Source: Flammeovirga yaeyamensis
GTDB taxonomy: Bacteria > Bacteroidota > Bacteroidia > Cytophagales > Flammeovirgaceae
Direction of reading: 5' to 3'
Length of the DNA stretch: 64,000 bases
Assembly (NCBI RefSeq): GCF_018736045.1
Contig: NZ_CP076132.1
Coordinates: 4,201,501-4,265,500, forward strand
The notes beneath the pieces are model-generated. The model worked only from the letters and a program-made list of their open reading frames with translations, was not told where the DNA came from and made no database searches. The first letter of the stretch is position 1; each line of letters begins with the position of its first letter. This document shows, piece by piece, positions 32,255 to 39,901 of this stretch. The translations under genes and the position numbers were made by a program.

Positions 32255-33484
32255 ATGAATCCAAAAAAAATTCTATTTCTTGCTATTATCAATTTCCTGA
32301 TAATAGAATCTTATGCAACCACTCAAACCATACATGGTAGACATTACAAAAACTTTTATGTTGCACCTGGAGATATTGTTGTTGTCTCTGGTGATTTATA
32401 TTTTGATAGTGATTATTCACATAATGGACAAAATTATTCTTCCAACGGGAGTAGCCCTCATAGTTTTTTGATAGACAATGGAGGGACCCTAGTTGTACAA
32501 GGATCTTTATATGTGGATGGTTTGGTAACTATGATTAGTCAACATGGAAAACCTAACGCAAATCATCCAAGTCTTCCTGTAAATGTTAGAGGAAATATAC
32601 TTATTCAAAGAGATTTAAAAACAAATGGAGCAATAAACTTCCATTCTACACCTCAATCTAACCTTATCGTTTTGGGTAATATCATTAAAACTCAAGAAGT
32701 TTATGGTGGTAGACATGGAAATGCTGCTATACACAATGATATTATTGGAACAGATAGAAGTCACCATTATTTAGGAGAACACACTCAAATCCAATCTTCG
32801 TTCTTCCATGGAGGAGGAGGTCAAACTAGAATTACACCAGATACTAAAGATCAAATTCCACCAATTATAAAAAATCTAATCACGACATATGCCCCAAATT
32901 CACAAGCGGGAGTAGCTCTACCTGTAAAGCTTGTTTATTTCAAAGCAGAAGTAGTAGAGAACTCAGTACACCTAAAATGGGAAACAGCTACAGAAATCAA
33001 TTCTAAATTATTTATCCTTCAAAGATCATCTACCGAAAATGAGAAGTTTAAAAATATTGAGAAATTTAAAGCAGCAGGGAACTCCAATACAACAATAAAA
33101 TATGAATTTGAAGATAAAAATGTAAGTTATGGTAATCACATCTATAGGCTTATTGAAAGAGATATTGATGGAAAAGAACAAAATTGGACACAGTTAATAC
33201 ATATTTCTTCCCATAAAAATGACGGGAGAATTCTAAATGTGTATCCTATTCCATGTAAATCTGTATTAAATATTGAATTAAATAATTTAGAAGAAAACGA
33301 TCAACTCGATATTGAACTTATACATACAGGAACAGGTCAAAAAATACCAGTAGTTCATGAACAAGAATCTGAACGTTATCATCAACAATTAAATGTCCGA
33401 GAAATGGAAAATGGTATTTATGTTCTTATTGTAAATGATAATGGTAAATCTATCTTTAAAAAAGAGATTGTCATACAACATTAA
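32255..33484 (+). CDS. Secreted protein with solenoid-like region, FnIII-like domain and T9SS domain
   Basis: A 409-residue protein with a signal peptide (about 1-21, ending SYA). The N-terminal region contains repeats such as PGDIVVVSGDLYFDSDY and GGTLVVQGSLYVDGLV, with the bactofilin-like alternation of small and hydrophobic residues, and a His/Gly-rich stretch at about 150-190. LPVKLVYFKAEVVENSVHLK starts the FnIII-like domain shared with the paralogues at 46999, 48407 and 49801. The C-terminus (NVYPIPCKSVLNIE) is a T9SS domain, with PIP for the usual PNP. It is six bases after its paralogue, so both are one operon, ended by the terminator at 33507. Confidence 0.83.
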   Translation: MNPKKILFLAIINFLIIESYATTQTIHGRHYKNFYVAPGDIVVVSGDLYFDSDYSHNGQNYSSNGSSPHSFLIDNGGTLVVQGSLYVDGLVTMISQHGKPNANHPSLPVNVRGNILIQRDLKTNGAINFHSTPQSNLIVLGNIIKTQEVYGGRHGNAAIHNDIIGTDRSHHYLGEHTQIQSSFFHGGGGQTRITPDTKDQIPPIIKNLITTYAPNSQAGVALPVKLVYFKAEVVENSVHLKWETATEINSKLFILQRSSTENEKFKNIEKFKAAGNSNTTIKYEFEDKNVSYGNHIYRLIERDIDGKEQNWTQLIHISSHKNDGRILNVYPIPCKSVLNIELNNLEENDQLDIELIHTGTGQKIPVVHEQESERYHQQLNVREMENGIYVLIVNDNGKSIFKKEIVIQH

Positions 33485-33506
33485 TGATCATTTTTTTATA
33501 AAAACC

Positions 33507-33546
33507 AAAAAGCTTCATTCAATTGATATATGAATGAAGCTTTTTT
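33507..33546 (+). terminator. Terminator of the 30956-33484 operon
   Basis: AAAAAGCTTCATTCA pairs perfectly with TGAATGAAGCTTTTT (15 bp), followed by T. Confidence 0.9.
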
Positions 33547-33686
33547 CAAATATTCCTTAACGCAATGAACTCAAATAAATATAATACGTGATATATATTA
33601 AAATTACTTGAAAAGCGAACTCAAGATATTGAGATTTATTCTCAGCCCATTATTAAAAGAGTTTTACATATTGAACTGAAAATTTG

Positions 33687-33719
33687 AAACAGTTTCTATT
33701 CTATAGGGACTGTTTTTTT
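33687..33719 (+). terminator. Second, orphan terminator hairpin
   Basis: AAACAGTTTCTAT pairs with ATAGGGACTGTTT (two G-U pairs) over a 3-base loop, followed by T. It lies about 140 bases past the operon terminator and points to the + strand, with no gene between. It could be a back-up terminator or the end of an unrecognised short transcript. Confidence 0.6.
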
Positions 33720-33720
33720 A

Positions 33721-34257
33721 TTAGAAATAAAATCCAACTGTAAAATCTACAGCACCTAGAGTATATCCTTGATATTGCCCCGAATACAAATAGTTTAACT
33801 GAAGATTAAATATGGCTACAGTTGCTCCGACGCCACCTCTAATTCCAAAGCTCCAAAAGTCATCGATAGGTTTAGGGTCTTGACCTGTGCCTCTATGTTG
33901 TAAAAAATAAGTCTTTACACCTCCTATACCACCTTGTACATAAGGGTGAAACAATGTACCCTCTTTTCCTATAATATAATATCTACCTGATGCCATAATT
34001 GGAACTTGATACCATACATGAGTAAGTGAAGGATCGACTGGAACAGCTGCAAAAGCATTTACATGTCCTGAAAGGATTCCGTCCCATTTCTCACCTGCAT
34101 TATAACCTAACTCCAAATAGGCACTGTAACCTAAGTTAGAAAAGGGCGATAGATCTCCTACTCCTTGACTACCACCTCCTCCTATTCCAAAATGGAATTG
34201 AGCAAATGATAAAGTAGACAAAAATAGAAACGATATAAGTAACAGGAATTTTTTCAT
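33721..34257 (-). CDS. Outer-membrane beta-barrel protein
   Basis: A 178-residue protein with a signal peptide (1-19, ending SFA) and alternating amphipathic strands rich in Gly/Tyr/Phe: FGIGGGGSQGVGDL, AYLELGYNAGEKWDGILSG, GVGATVAIFNLQLNYLYSGQYQGYTLG. It ends in a barrel-type C-terminal strand VDFTVGFYF with terminal Phe. This fits a small OmpA/OmpW-like 8-strand barrel, but no named subfamily is recognised. It is a single gene. Confidence 0.82.
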   Translation of the reverse strand: MKKFLLLISFLFLSTLSFAQFHFGIGGGGSQGVGDLSPFSNLGYSAYLELGYNAGEKWDGILSGHVNAFAAVPVDPSLTHVWYQVPIMASGRYYIIGKEGTLFHPYVQGGIGGVKTYFLQHRGTGQDPKPIDDFWSFGIRGGVGATVAIFNLQLNYLYSGQYQGYTLGAVDFTVGFYF

Positions 34258-34384
34258 AGGTTTATGAAGAGCACTAAGTTTTTAGAATAGTAAATATTGT
34301 GTTATACAAATTAATAGGATTTCATTAAAAAGAAAAGAGATGACCACTATTGTAATCATCTCTTCTTCTATTATTTGATATATT

Positions 34385-35116
34385 TTATTCAGAAGTTTTT
34401 GGTACTAAACTTAAAAACTCCTTCCTAGTATCTGCTTCTTTAAATTTGCCAGAGAAATGAGATGTTACAGTAGCACTGTAAGTATCCTCAATACCTCTCA
34501 TAGAAACGCATAAATGTTTCGCATCAATTAATACCGCAACATCTTCTGTTCCTAATGTTCTTTTCAATTCCTCCGCAATTTGTACTGTTAGACGCTCTTG
34601 TACTTGAGGTCGTTTAGCATAATGCTGAACGATTCTATTGATTTTAGAAAGTCCTATCACTTTACCATTAGAAATGTAAGCAACATGTGCGAATCCAATA
34701 ATAGGTACAAAGTGATGTTCACAGTTAGAATAGAAATGAATATTCTTCTCTATCAACATCTCATCATATTTGTACTTATTGTCAAACAGCTTGATGTCAG
34801 GCTTATTTTCTGGGTTAAGACCACTAAATATTTCCTTCACATACATCTTCGCGACTCTATTAGGAGTTCCACTTAAACTATCATCCGTTAGATCTAGTCC
34901 AAGTGTATCCATAATCTCACGAAAATGACCTGAAATTTTATTTATTTTCTCTTCATCAGACAATTCAAAGGCATCTTCTTTCATTGGTGTATCGTAAGAT
35001 GTACCAACATGATTATCCCCAATTTCATCTATATCTGATTCTCTGTAGACCTCCATACCATTCTGGGCAATTGCCTTAGATTGATGGGTACTCCACGAAG
35101 TTTCTTTCTGTTTCAT
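34385..35116 (-). CDS. folE: GTP cyclohydrolase I
   Basis: FolE converts GTP to 7,8-dihydroneopterin triphosphate, the entry to folate and to biopterin-type pterins. The catalytic domain (about residues 60-240) has the zinc ligands in SNCEHHFVPIIG and KHLCVSMRGIED, plus GLSKINRIVQHYAKRPQVQE and the start GTPNRVAKMY. The first 60 residues are an acidic extension without a recognised motif. Its ATG lies 41 bases inside the upstream PTPS gene, so the two are read as one operon with coupled translation. Confidence 0.95.
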   Translation of the reverse strand: MKQKETSWSTHQSKAIAQNGMEVYRESDIDEIGDNHVGTSYDTPMKEDAFELSDEEKINKISGHFREIMDTLGLDLTDDSLSGTPNRVAKMYVKEIFSGLNPENKPDIKLFDNKYKYDEMLIEKNIHFYSNCEHHFVPIIGFAHVAYISNGKVIGLSKINRIVQHYAKRPQVQERLTVQIAEELKRTLGTEDVAVLIDAKHLCVSMRGIEDTYSATVTSHFSGKFKEADTRKEFLSLVPKTSE

Positions 35117-35486
35117 ATAATATTACTTTTAGGTCAAATTTTTCTTCCAACTGATTTCTCAGTAGTTGCCAAATCACAACACAAATATTTTCTGCCGTTG
35201 GATTCAAAGAAGAAAATTCTTCCACCTCTTCATTTAAATTTTTATGATCGAATTTATCAAGAACATGTTTTTGAATGATATCTCTAAGAATTTTCATGTC
35301 AATAACATAGCCTGTTACTTCATCGATCTCACCTGTTACCTTAACGGTAAGGTTATAGTTATGTCCATGATAATACGGGTTATTACATTTGCCGAATATC
35401 TTTTTGTTTAATTCATCCGACAAGTTTGGATTGTGTAAGCGATGAGCCGCATTAAAATGTGCAGTCCTTGATACTGTTACTTTCAT
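35076..35486 (-). CDS. 6-pyruvoyl-tetrahydropterin synthase (PTPS type)
   Basis: A 136-residue member of the PTPS/QueD superfamily. The zinc site His residues are in AHFNAAHR (about 9-16) and YHGHNYNL. The motif GKCNNPYYHGHNY with four residues between CN and HGH matches the classical PTPS arrangement and not the shorter CxxxHGH of QueD. GYVIDMKILRD, LDKFDHKNLN and VILYETERN also follow the animal PTPS pattern. With folE overlapping downstream this suggests synthesis of a tetrahydrobiopterin-like pterin rather than queuosine; QueD cannot be fully excluded by eye. Confidence 0.85.
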   Translation of the reverse strand: MKVTVSRTAHFNAAHRLHNPNLSDELNKKIFGKCNNPYYHGHNYNLTVKVTGEIDEVTGYVIDMKILRDIIQKHVLDKFDHKNLNEEVEEFSSLNPTAENICVVIWQLLRNQLEEKFDLKVILYETERNFVEYPSI

Positions 35487-35544
35487 TAATTAGTATGTTA
35501 GATCGTTTCTGACCAATTTCAAAAGCGTACCATAAAGGAAGTCA

Positions 35545-35552
35545 CAAAGTTA
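35545..35552 (-). promoter_or_regulatory. -7 box of the PTPS-folE operon
   Basis: On the minus strand this reads TAACTTTG, matching TAnnTTTG. It predicts a leader of about 55 bases. Confidence 0.4.
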
Positions 35553-35778
35553 CAAGAGTAGCTTTAATTACCTAAATTCAAATGTGATAAGTTTACGAAC
35601 ATTATCACAAATGATGTTGCAACAGGGGTTAGTAATTAGAAACTGATCTAAATGATTGTTAAATCCTCTTCACATAAAGCATAACAAGCAAAAAAATAAA
35701 ATGTTTTTAAAAAATGACTTTTTAATTTTTTCAATTGAAGTGTTTAAGTTGGTATTTTTATGACAAATTAATGATCAT

Positions 35779-36723
35779 ATGACAATCACACAAATAGAAT
35801 ATATAATAGCTGTTGATCAGTACCAAAGTTTTTCAGCTGCAGCCGAAGCTTGCTTTGTCACTCAACCTACTTTAAGTATGCAAATCAAAAAGCTCGAAGA
35901 ACTGCTTGATGTTGTCATATTTGATAGAGGTAAACAGCCCATTATACCTACCGAGATAGGAAAAAAAATTATCGAACAAGGAAAAATTGTACTTCAAGAA
36001 TCTAAAAAAATTGATGATATAATTCTTCAGCACAAAGGAGAAATTAGTGGTGAACTAAAATTGGGTGTTATCCCAACGCTAGCCCCTTATCTCTTACCTT
36101 TATTTGTCGGTGATATATCCAGAAAATACCCTAACCTCAAATTAATCGTTAAGGAACTTCAAACAGAAGAAATCATCAGTCAGTTAAATAAAGACTTAAT
36201 TGATGTCGGATTGTTAGTCACTCCTATCAACGAAAATGGGATCCATGAACTTCCTCTGTTATATGAGGAAATTATGGTGTACACCAATCCAAATTACAAA
36301 TTTGAGGGACAGTTAGAAGTCAGCTTAAACGATGTGGCTTCTCCAGATATATGGTTACTTTCAGCAGGACACTGTTTTAGAGATCAAATGATTAATCTTT
36401 GTTCTTATCAGCGTACAAATAAAATGAACAGTTCGTTACCTATTTCTTATGAAAGTGGATCTTTGGAAACTTTAATTCGATTGGTTGATAAAGAAGGAGG
36501 TTTTACTTTACTTCCTGAACTGGCCGTTGATTTACTTCCTGAAGATGGAAAAGATCAAATTAGGACTTTCGTAGAAGAACGACCAATGCGAGAAGTCAGT
36601 TTAGTGTATGCTAGAAACTTTGCCAAAGCCAGCTTAATCAAAGTTTTAGAAGAAACTATAAAAGAAAATGTTCCTAAAGAAATGCTCACCCGTGAAAGGG
36701 GAAGTGTAGTCGAATGGAGATAA
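35779..36723 (+). CDS. oxyR: Hydrogen-peroxide-sensing LysR regulator OxyR
   Basis: A 314-residue LysR-type regulator. The N-terminal winged HTH has SFSAAAEACFVTQPTLSMQI (residues 17-36). The sensor domain has GHCFRDQMINLC, with C199 and C208 at the same numbers and spacing as the redox pair of E. coli OxyR (GHCLRDQ...C). A disulfide switch in response to peroxide is therefore expected. It probably activates catalase or peroxiredoxin genes; none lies beside it. The terminator at 36726 ends the gene. Confidence 0.95.
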   Translation: MTITQIEYIIAVDQYQSFSAAAEACFVTQPTLSMQIKKLEELLDVVIFDRGKQPIIPTEIGKKIIEQGKIVLQESKKIDDIILQHKGEISGELKLGVIPTLAPYLLPLFVGDISRKYPNLKLIVKELQTEEIISQLNKDLIDVGLLVTPINENGIHELPLLYEEIMVYTNPNYKFEGQLEVSLNDVASPDIWLLSAGHCFRDQMINLCSYQRTNKMNSSLPISYESGSLETLIRLVDKEGGFTLLPELAVDLLPEDGKDQIRTFVEERPMREVSLVYARNFAKASLIKVLEETIKENVPKEMLTRERGSVVEWR

Positions 36724-36725
36724 TT

Positions 36726-36761
36726 AAAAAGGATGAAGTTGAAAAATTTCATCCTTTTTTT
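36726..36761 (+). terminator. Terminator of oxyR
   Basis: AAAAAGGATGAA pairs with TTCATCCTTTTT over a 10-base loop, followed by T. Confidence 0.88.
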
Positions 36762-36987
36762 ATGGATTCAAATGGGGGACGTATCATTGTTTACCCCTCT
36801 TTTCGTATAGAAATATAAATTTTTATCCCCCACTATTTAGCGATAAAATTTTCCGCAAATACCCTCATCATCCTATTAAATTTATCACCGAAATGAATTA
36901 TTAAAAAAGCTGTAAATGAAGCATTTGAACTAACTTAACTAATCAGATAATTGCTTACTTAACTACAGCTACTTCAATCTTAACTTT

Positions 36988-39042
36988 ATGAATAAAAAAC
37001 TACAATTCATCTTTTGGGGATGCATGGTATTCGCTTTTTTGTCCACTCCTCTTCATGCTCAAACCACTATTCAAGAATGCGAAAAAAACGTATTCGTAGA
37101 ACGAGACGGATATGTTGTCTTTGAGGCAGAAAACACCACTCTAAACGACTATTGGCTACTTACCAACTCCTTTGATGAAGACGCATTGGGTGATGGTCAT
37201 ATAGAATTTCAAGGGCAAAACAGTTACGGTAGTGTTGTTGAAGAAAGTATTATCACATACAAAATTCAAATCTCTAATCCGGGAACTTATCAAGTAAAAT
37301 GGCGCTCTAGAAATGGTAAAAATGCCGTTAAATTTGATGAAGAAAACGACAGTTGGATAAAAGTGGAAGCCACAGAATATTACGGTATAAAAGCAAGCAC
37401 AGGAGAGAAAGTGGTCAACGGTAATCACTTTATTAAAATGTGGATTCAAGATCTTGATAAATGGTCTTGGAATAGTTTCGGGGAACATCATGGAGTCAAC
37501 GGCATGAATGTTTATGCATATTTTGAAGTACCTGGAATTTATGAAATTCAAGTCGCCGGCCGATCTAAATTTCACCCTATCGATAGAATCGCATTGTATC
37601 AAGCTGACAAAGGTAATGTCGCTATGAACATTAACACACCTGCTGCTGAATTGGAATGTGAAGATGAATCTTTTAAAGATTATGCAGCCAAAAGGGAATA
37701 TAAAATCAAGCAATTAGAAACTCCTATTACAATTGATGGTGAGGCAGAGGCTCTTTGGGATTATGTAGAAGCAGAAAAAGGTAATTACGAAGTAAATGGA
37801 AATGCAATTTCTACTGTAAGCGATCTTAATTACACTTTCAAATTAGCTTATGATTTAGAATACTTATATCTCTTGGCAGAAGTCACCGATGATTTCCCTA
37901 AAGTATTAAACCCTTCATCGGATAAAGAAAACGGAGATGCAATTGAACTGTACTTCAACCCTAATAATATACATCAAGAAAACGGTGCATACGACGATGA
38001 TCTAATGATTCGCTTACAGTATGGAGCAGAAAACAACGAAAACTTCAAAATTGGGAATTGGAAAGCCGAAAACGACGACAACATTCAATATACAAGCACC
38101 ACGAATGCCTCAGGTTATTTATTGGAAGCTAAGATTCCTTGGAATGGAATTCTTACAGATGTATCTAATCTTGAACTTAGAAAAATGGGATTTGAAATCT
38201 CTGTCATCGATAGAGATGCCAATCTACTTATAGAAAATGAGTTAAACTGGGCAAACAGTACTGGTAAAAATCTAGCCAAAGAAGACACAAGAAAATTCGG
38301 TACCATACAACTTGATCAAAAAACATATAATTATCCATTTAAAACAGGTTGGGAAATTATTTATGTAGACAGCGAAGACACCAATGGTATTGCTGAAAAT
38401 GCAATTGATGATGATATGGAAACCTTTTGGCATACGGAATGGAGAGATCAAAAAACAGCCCTTCCTCATGAAGTTCAAATTGATATGAAACAGGAATATC
38501 ACATTGAAGAAGTACATTATTACAACCGACAAGATGCATATGGTCCGAATGGAGCCATTGGAGATTATGAGGTCTACATCAGTAATTCTTCTTCTGAATG
38601 GGGAGATCCTGTTGCAAAAGGGACACTCGTCTGGGGAGATAATTTAGTTGAGAATTATAAAATTCTTCAAAAAATTATTTTGGATGAACCTGCTACTGGA
38701 CGTTACATGAAATTGGTGGCATTATCAGAAGCACAAAACGATCCTGATATACCATTTACGGCAGCTGCTGAATTTTATATCGTAGGAAAAACTCAAGATG
38801 TTACTTCTGTAGATCGTTTAGAACATCAAGATATTTCTATATATCCCAATCCAACATCAAATAGGTTGACTATTAGAAGTACTGCTGAAATAGAGCAATT
38901 TAAACTGTTTGATATGTATGGTAAGTGTGTTATTAAAGGAACTGCCAATAGTATTCAACTATCTGATATTGCATCTGGAGTATATATCCTCCACGTATAT
39001 GTAAAAGGAGAAGTGATGAAGAAGAGAATCATCAAACAATAA
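36988..39042 (+). CDS. Secreted multi-domain carbohydrate-binding protein with T9SS domain
   Basis: A 684-residue protein without an evident catalytic domain. In order: a signal peptide (1-25, ending AQ); a CBM6/GH115-tail-like beta-sandwich (about 35-215, YVVFEAENTTL...YWLLTNS); a CBM9-like domain (about 235-445, TPITIDGEAEALWDYVEA, GDAIELYFNP); an F5/8 type C (discoidin) domain (about 450-605, AIDDDMETFWHTEW, EVQIDM, IGDYEVYIS); and a T9SS type A domain (about 615-684, ISIYPNPTSNRL). The set suggests a surface protein that holds or scans polysaccharide. It is a single gene; no SusC/SusD or glycoside hydrolase lies nearby. Confidence 0.85.
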   Translation: MNKKLQFIFWGCMVFAFLSTPLHAQTTIQECEKNVFVERDGYVVFEAENTTLNDYWLLTNSFDEDALGDGHIEFQGQNSYGSVVEESIITYKIQISNPGTYQVKWRSRNGKNAVKFDEENDSWIKVEATEYYGIKASTGEKVVNGNHFIKMWIQDLDKWSWNSFGEHHGVNGMNVYAYFEVPGIYEIQVAGRSKFHPIDRIALYQADKGNVAMNINTPAAELECEDESFKDYAAKREYKIKQLETPITIDGEAEALWDYVEAEKGNYEVNGNAISTVSDLNYTFKLAYDLEYLYLLAEVTDDFPKVLNPSSDKENGDAIELYFNPNNIHQENGAYDDDLMIRLQYGAENNENFKIGNWKAENDDNIQYTSTTNASGYLLEAKIPWNGILTDVSNLELRKMGFEISVIDRDANLLIENELNWANSTGKNLAKEDTRKFGTIQLDQKTYNYPFKTGWEIIYVDSEDTNGIAENAIDDDMETFWHTEWRDQKTALPHEVQIDMKQEYHIEEVHYYNRQDAYGPNGAIGDYEVYISNSSSEWGDPVAKGTLVWGDNLVENYKILQKIILDEPATGRYMKLVALSEAQNDPDIPFTAAAEFYIVGKTQDVTSVDRLEHQDISIYPNPTSNRLTIRSTAEIEQFKLFDMYGKCVIKGTANSIQLSDIASGVYILHVYVKGEVMKKRIIKQ

Positions 39043-39044
39043 AT

Positions 39045-39083
39045 AAAAAATCCCATCAGCTTATCAACTGATGGGATTTTTTT
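39045..39083. terminator. Bidirectional terminator between convergent genes
   Basis: AAAAAATCCCATCAG pairs with CTGATGGGATTTTTT over an 8-base loop, with A and T runs on both sides. Confidence 0.92.
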
Positions 39084-39098
39084 ATCAATACCGATAGT

Positions 39099-39644
39099 TT
39101 AATAATCACCGTTATTGATGGCTTGTAGATCTTGCAACTCTTTGAGTCTGGATTCGTGTTCATCTACCCACTGAGTTAGATTATATTCTCCTTCTTCGTA
39201 GAGTTCAGAGTAAGGAACGTATTCACTACCGAGTTCTGAAAACTTATCGGTAAAGTACAGTTCAATTTGACCGAAATTAAGATTTATATTTCTTGTCCAA
39301 TCTTCGTATTCAGTTTGTGTTACCTGAGCACGAGATAATGCTCTGTTTATTTTAGCTTGCTCTTGTTGTGCTTGAAAATCTTTATCAGCATTTAATAGAT
39401 CTTTTTTAAGAATTTCATAAAGTTGATATTCTTCAGCAGTGATATCAAACAAATCTTTACCAAAATACATTACCCATAAATTTTCATCCGTTGGGTTTTC
39501 TTTTAGTTGAGACCATATGTGAGGTTTAACTAATGGATCTTCAATCATCTGCTCATCATCATAATATTGAGCATGGGCTAAGGTGGATCCAAATAAAAGG
39601 AACATGAAAAATAAATACCTTAATATTTTGACATTCAATCCCAT
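39099..39644 (-). CDS. Exported protein of unknown function
   Basis: A 181-residue protein with a signal peptide (about 1-26, ending AHAQ). The mature part is acidic and rich in Tyr/Asp/Glu, largely helical by pattern (EEYQLYEILKKDLLNADKDF, then QAQQEQAKINRALSRAQ). I do not recognise a family and no function is proposed. It stands alone, convergent with the carbohydrate-binding protein gene. Confidence 0.7.
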   Translation of the reverse strand: MGLNVKILRYLFFMFLLFGSTLAHAQYYDDEQMIEDPLVKPHIWSQLKENPTDENLWVMYFGKDLFDITAEEYQLYEILKKDLLNADKDFQAQQEQAKINRALSRAQVTQTEYEDWTRNINLNFGQIELYFTDKFSELGSEYVPYSELYEEGEYNLTQWVDEHESRLKELQDLQAINNGDY

Positions 39645-39826
39645 AAAGTTTAAAAAAATAATACTACGCTTATAAGTTATTATACTTGTAAATTAGATAA
39701 AGTGTTTCGTTGGCACTTCTCCAATAAACAAAAAATCGAAAAACTATGCCAAATATACAACCATCTTTTTTTTAAATTGATAAAAAAATCACTGAATAAT
39801 GTGAATCAATATTCGGTTGTGACTAT

Positions 39827-39834
39827 TATATTTG
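39827..39834 (+). promoter_or_regulatory. -7 box of the FAD/Fe-S dehydrogenase gene
   Basis: TATATTTG matches TAnnTTTG. It predicts a start near 39840 and a leader of about 60 bases to ATG 39902. The -33 element is not clear. Confidence 0.4.
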
Positions 39835-39901
39835 CAAACAAGGAATTATACTATTACAATATTTGTCGATCCGGTGCGATTACACCAATAATATTTTTAG
39901 A

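Noticed and set aside
37156-37713. Long minus-strand open frame of 185 codons inside the carbohydrate-binding protein gene
   Set aside because: It lies wholly opposite a gene with a signal peptide, several domains and a T9SS domain. Its translation is rich in Phe/Ile/Cys with no domain, typical of an antisense shadow.
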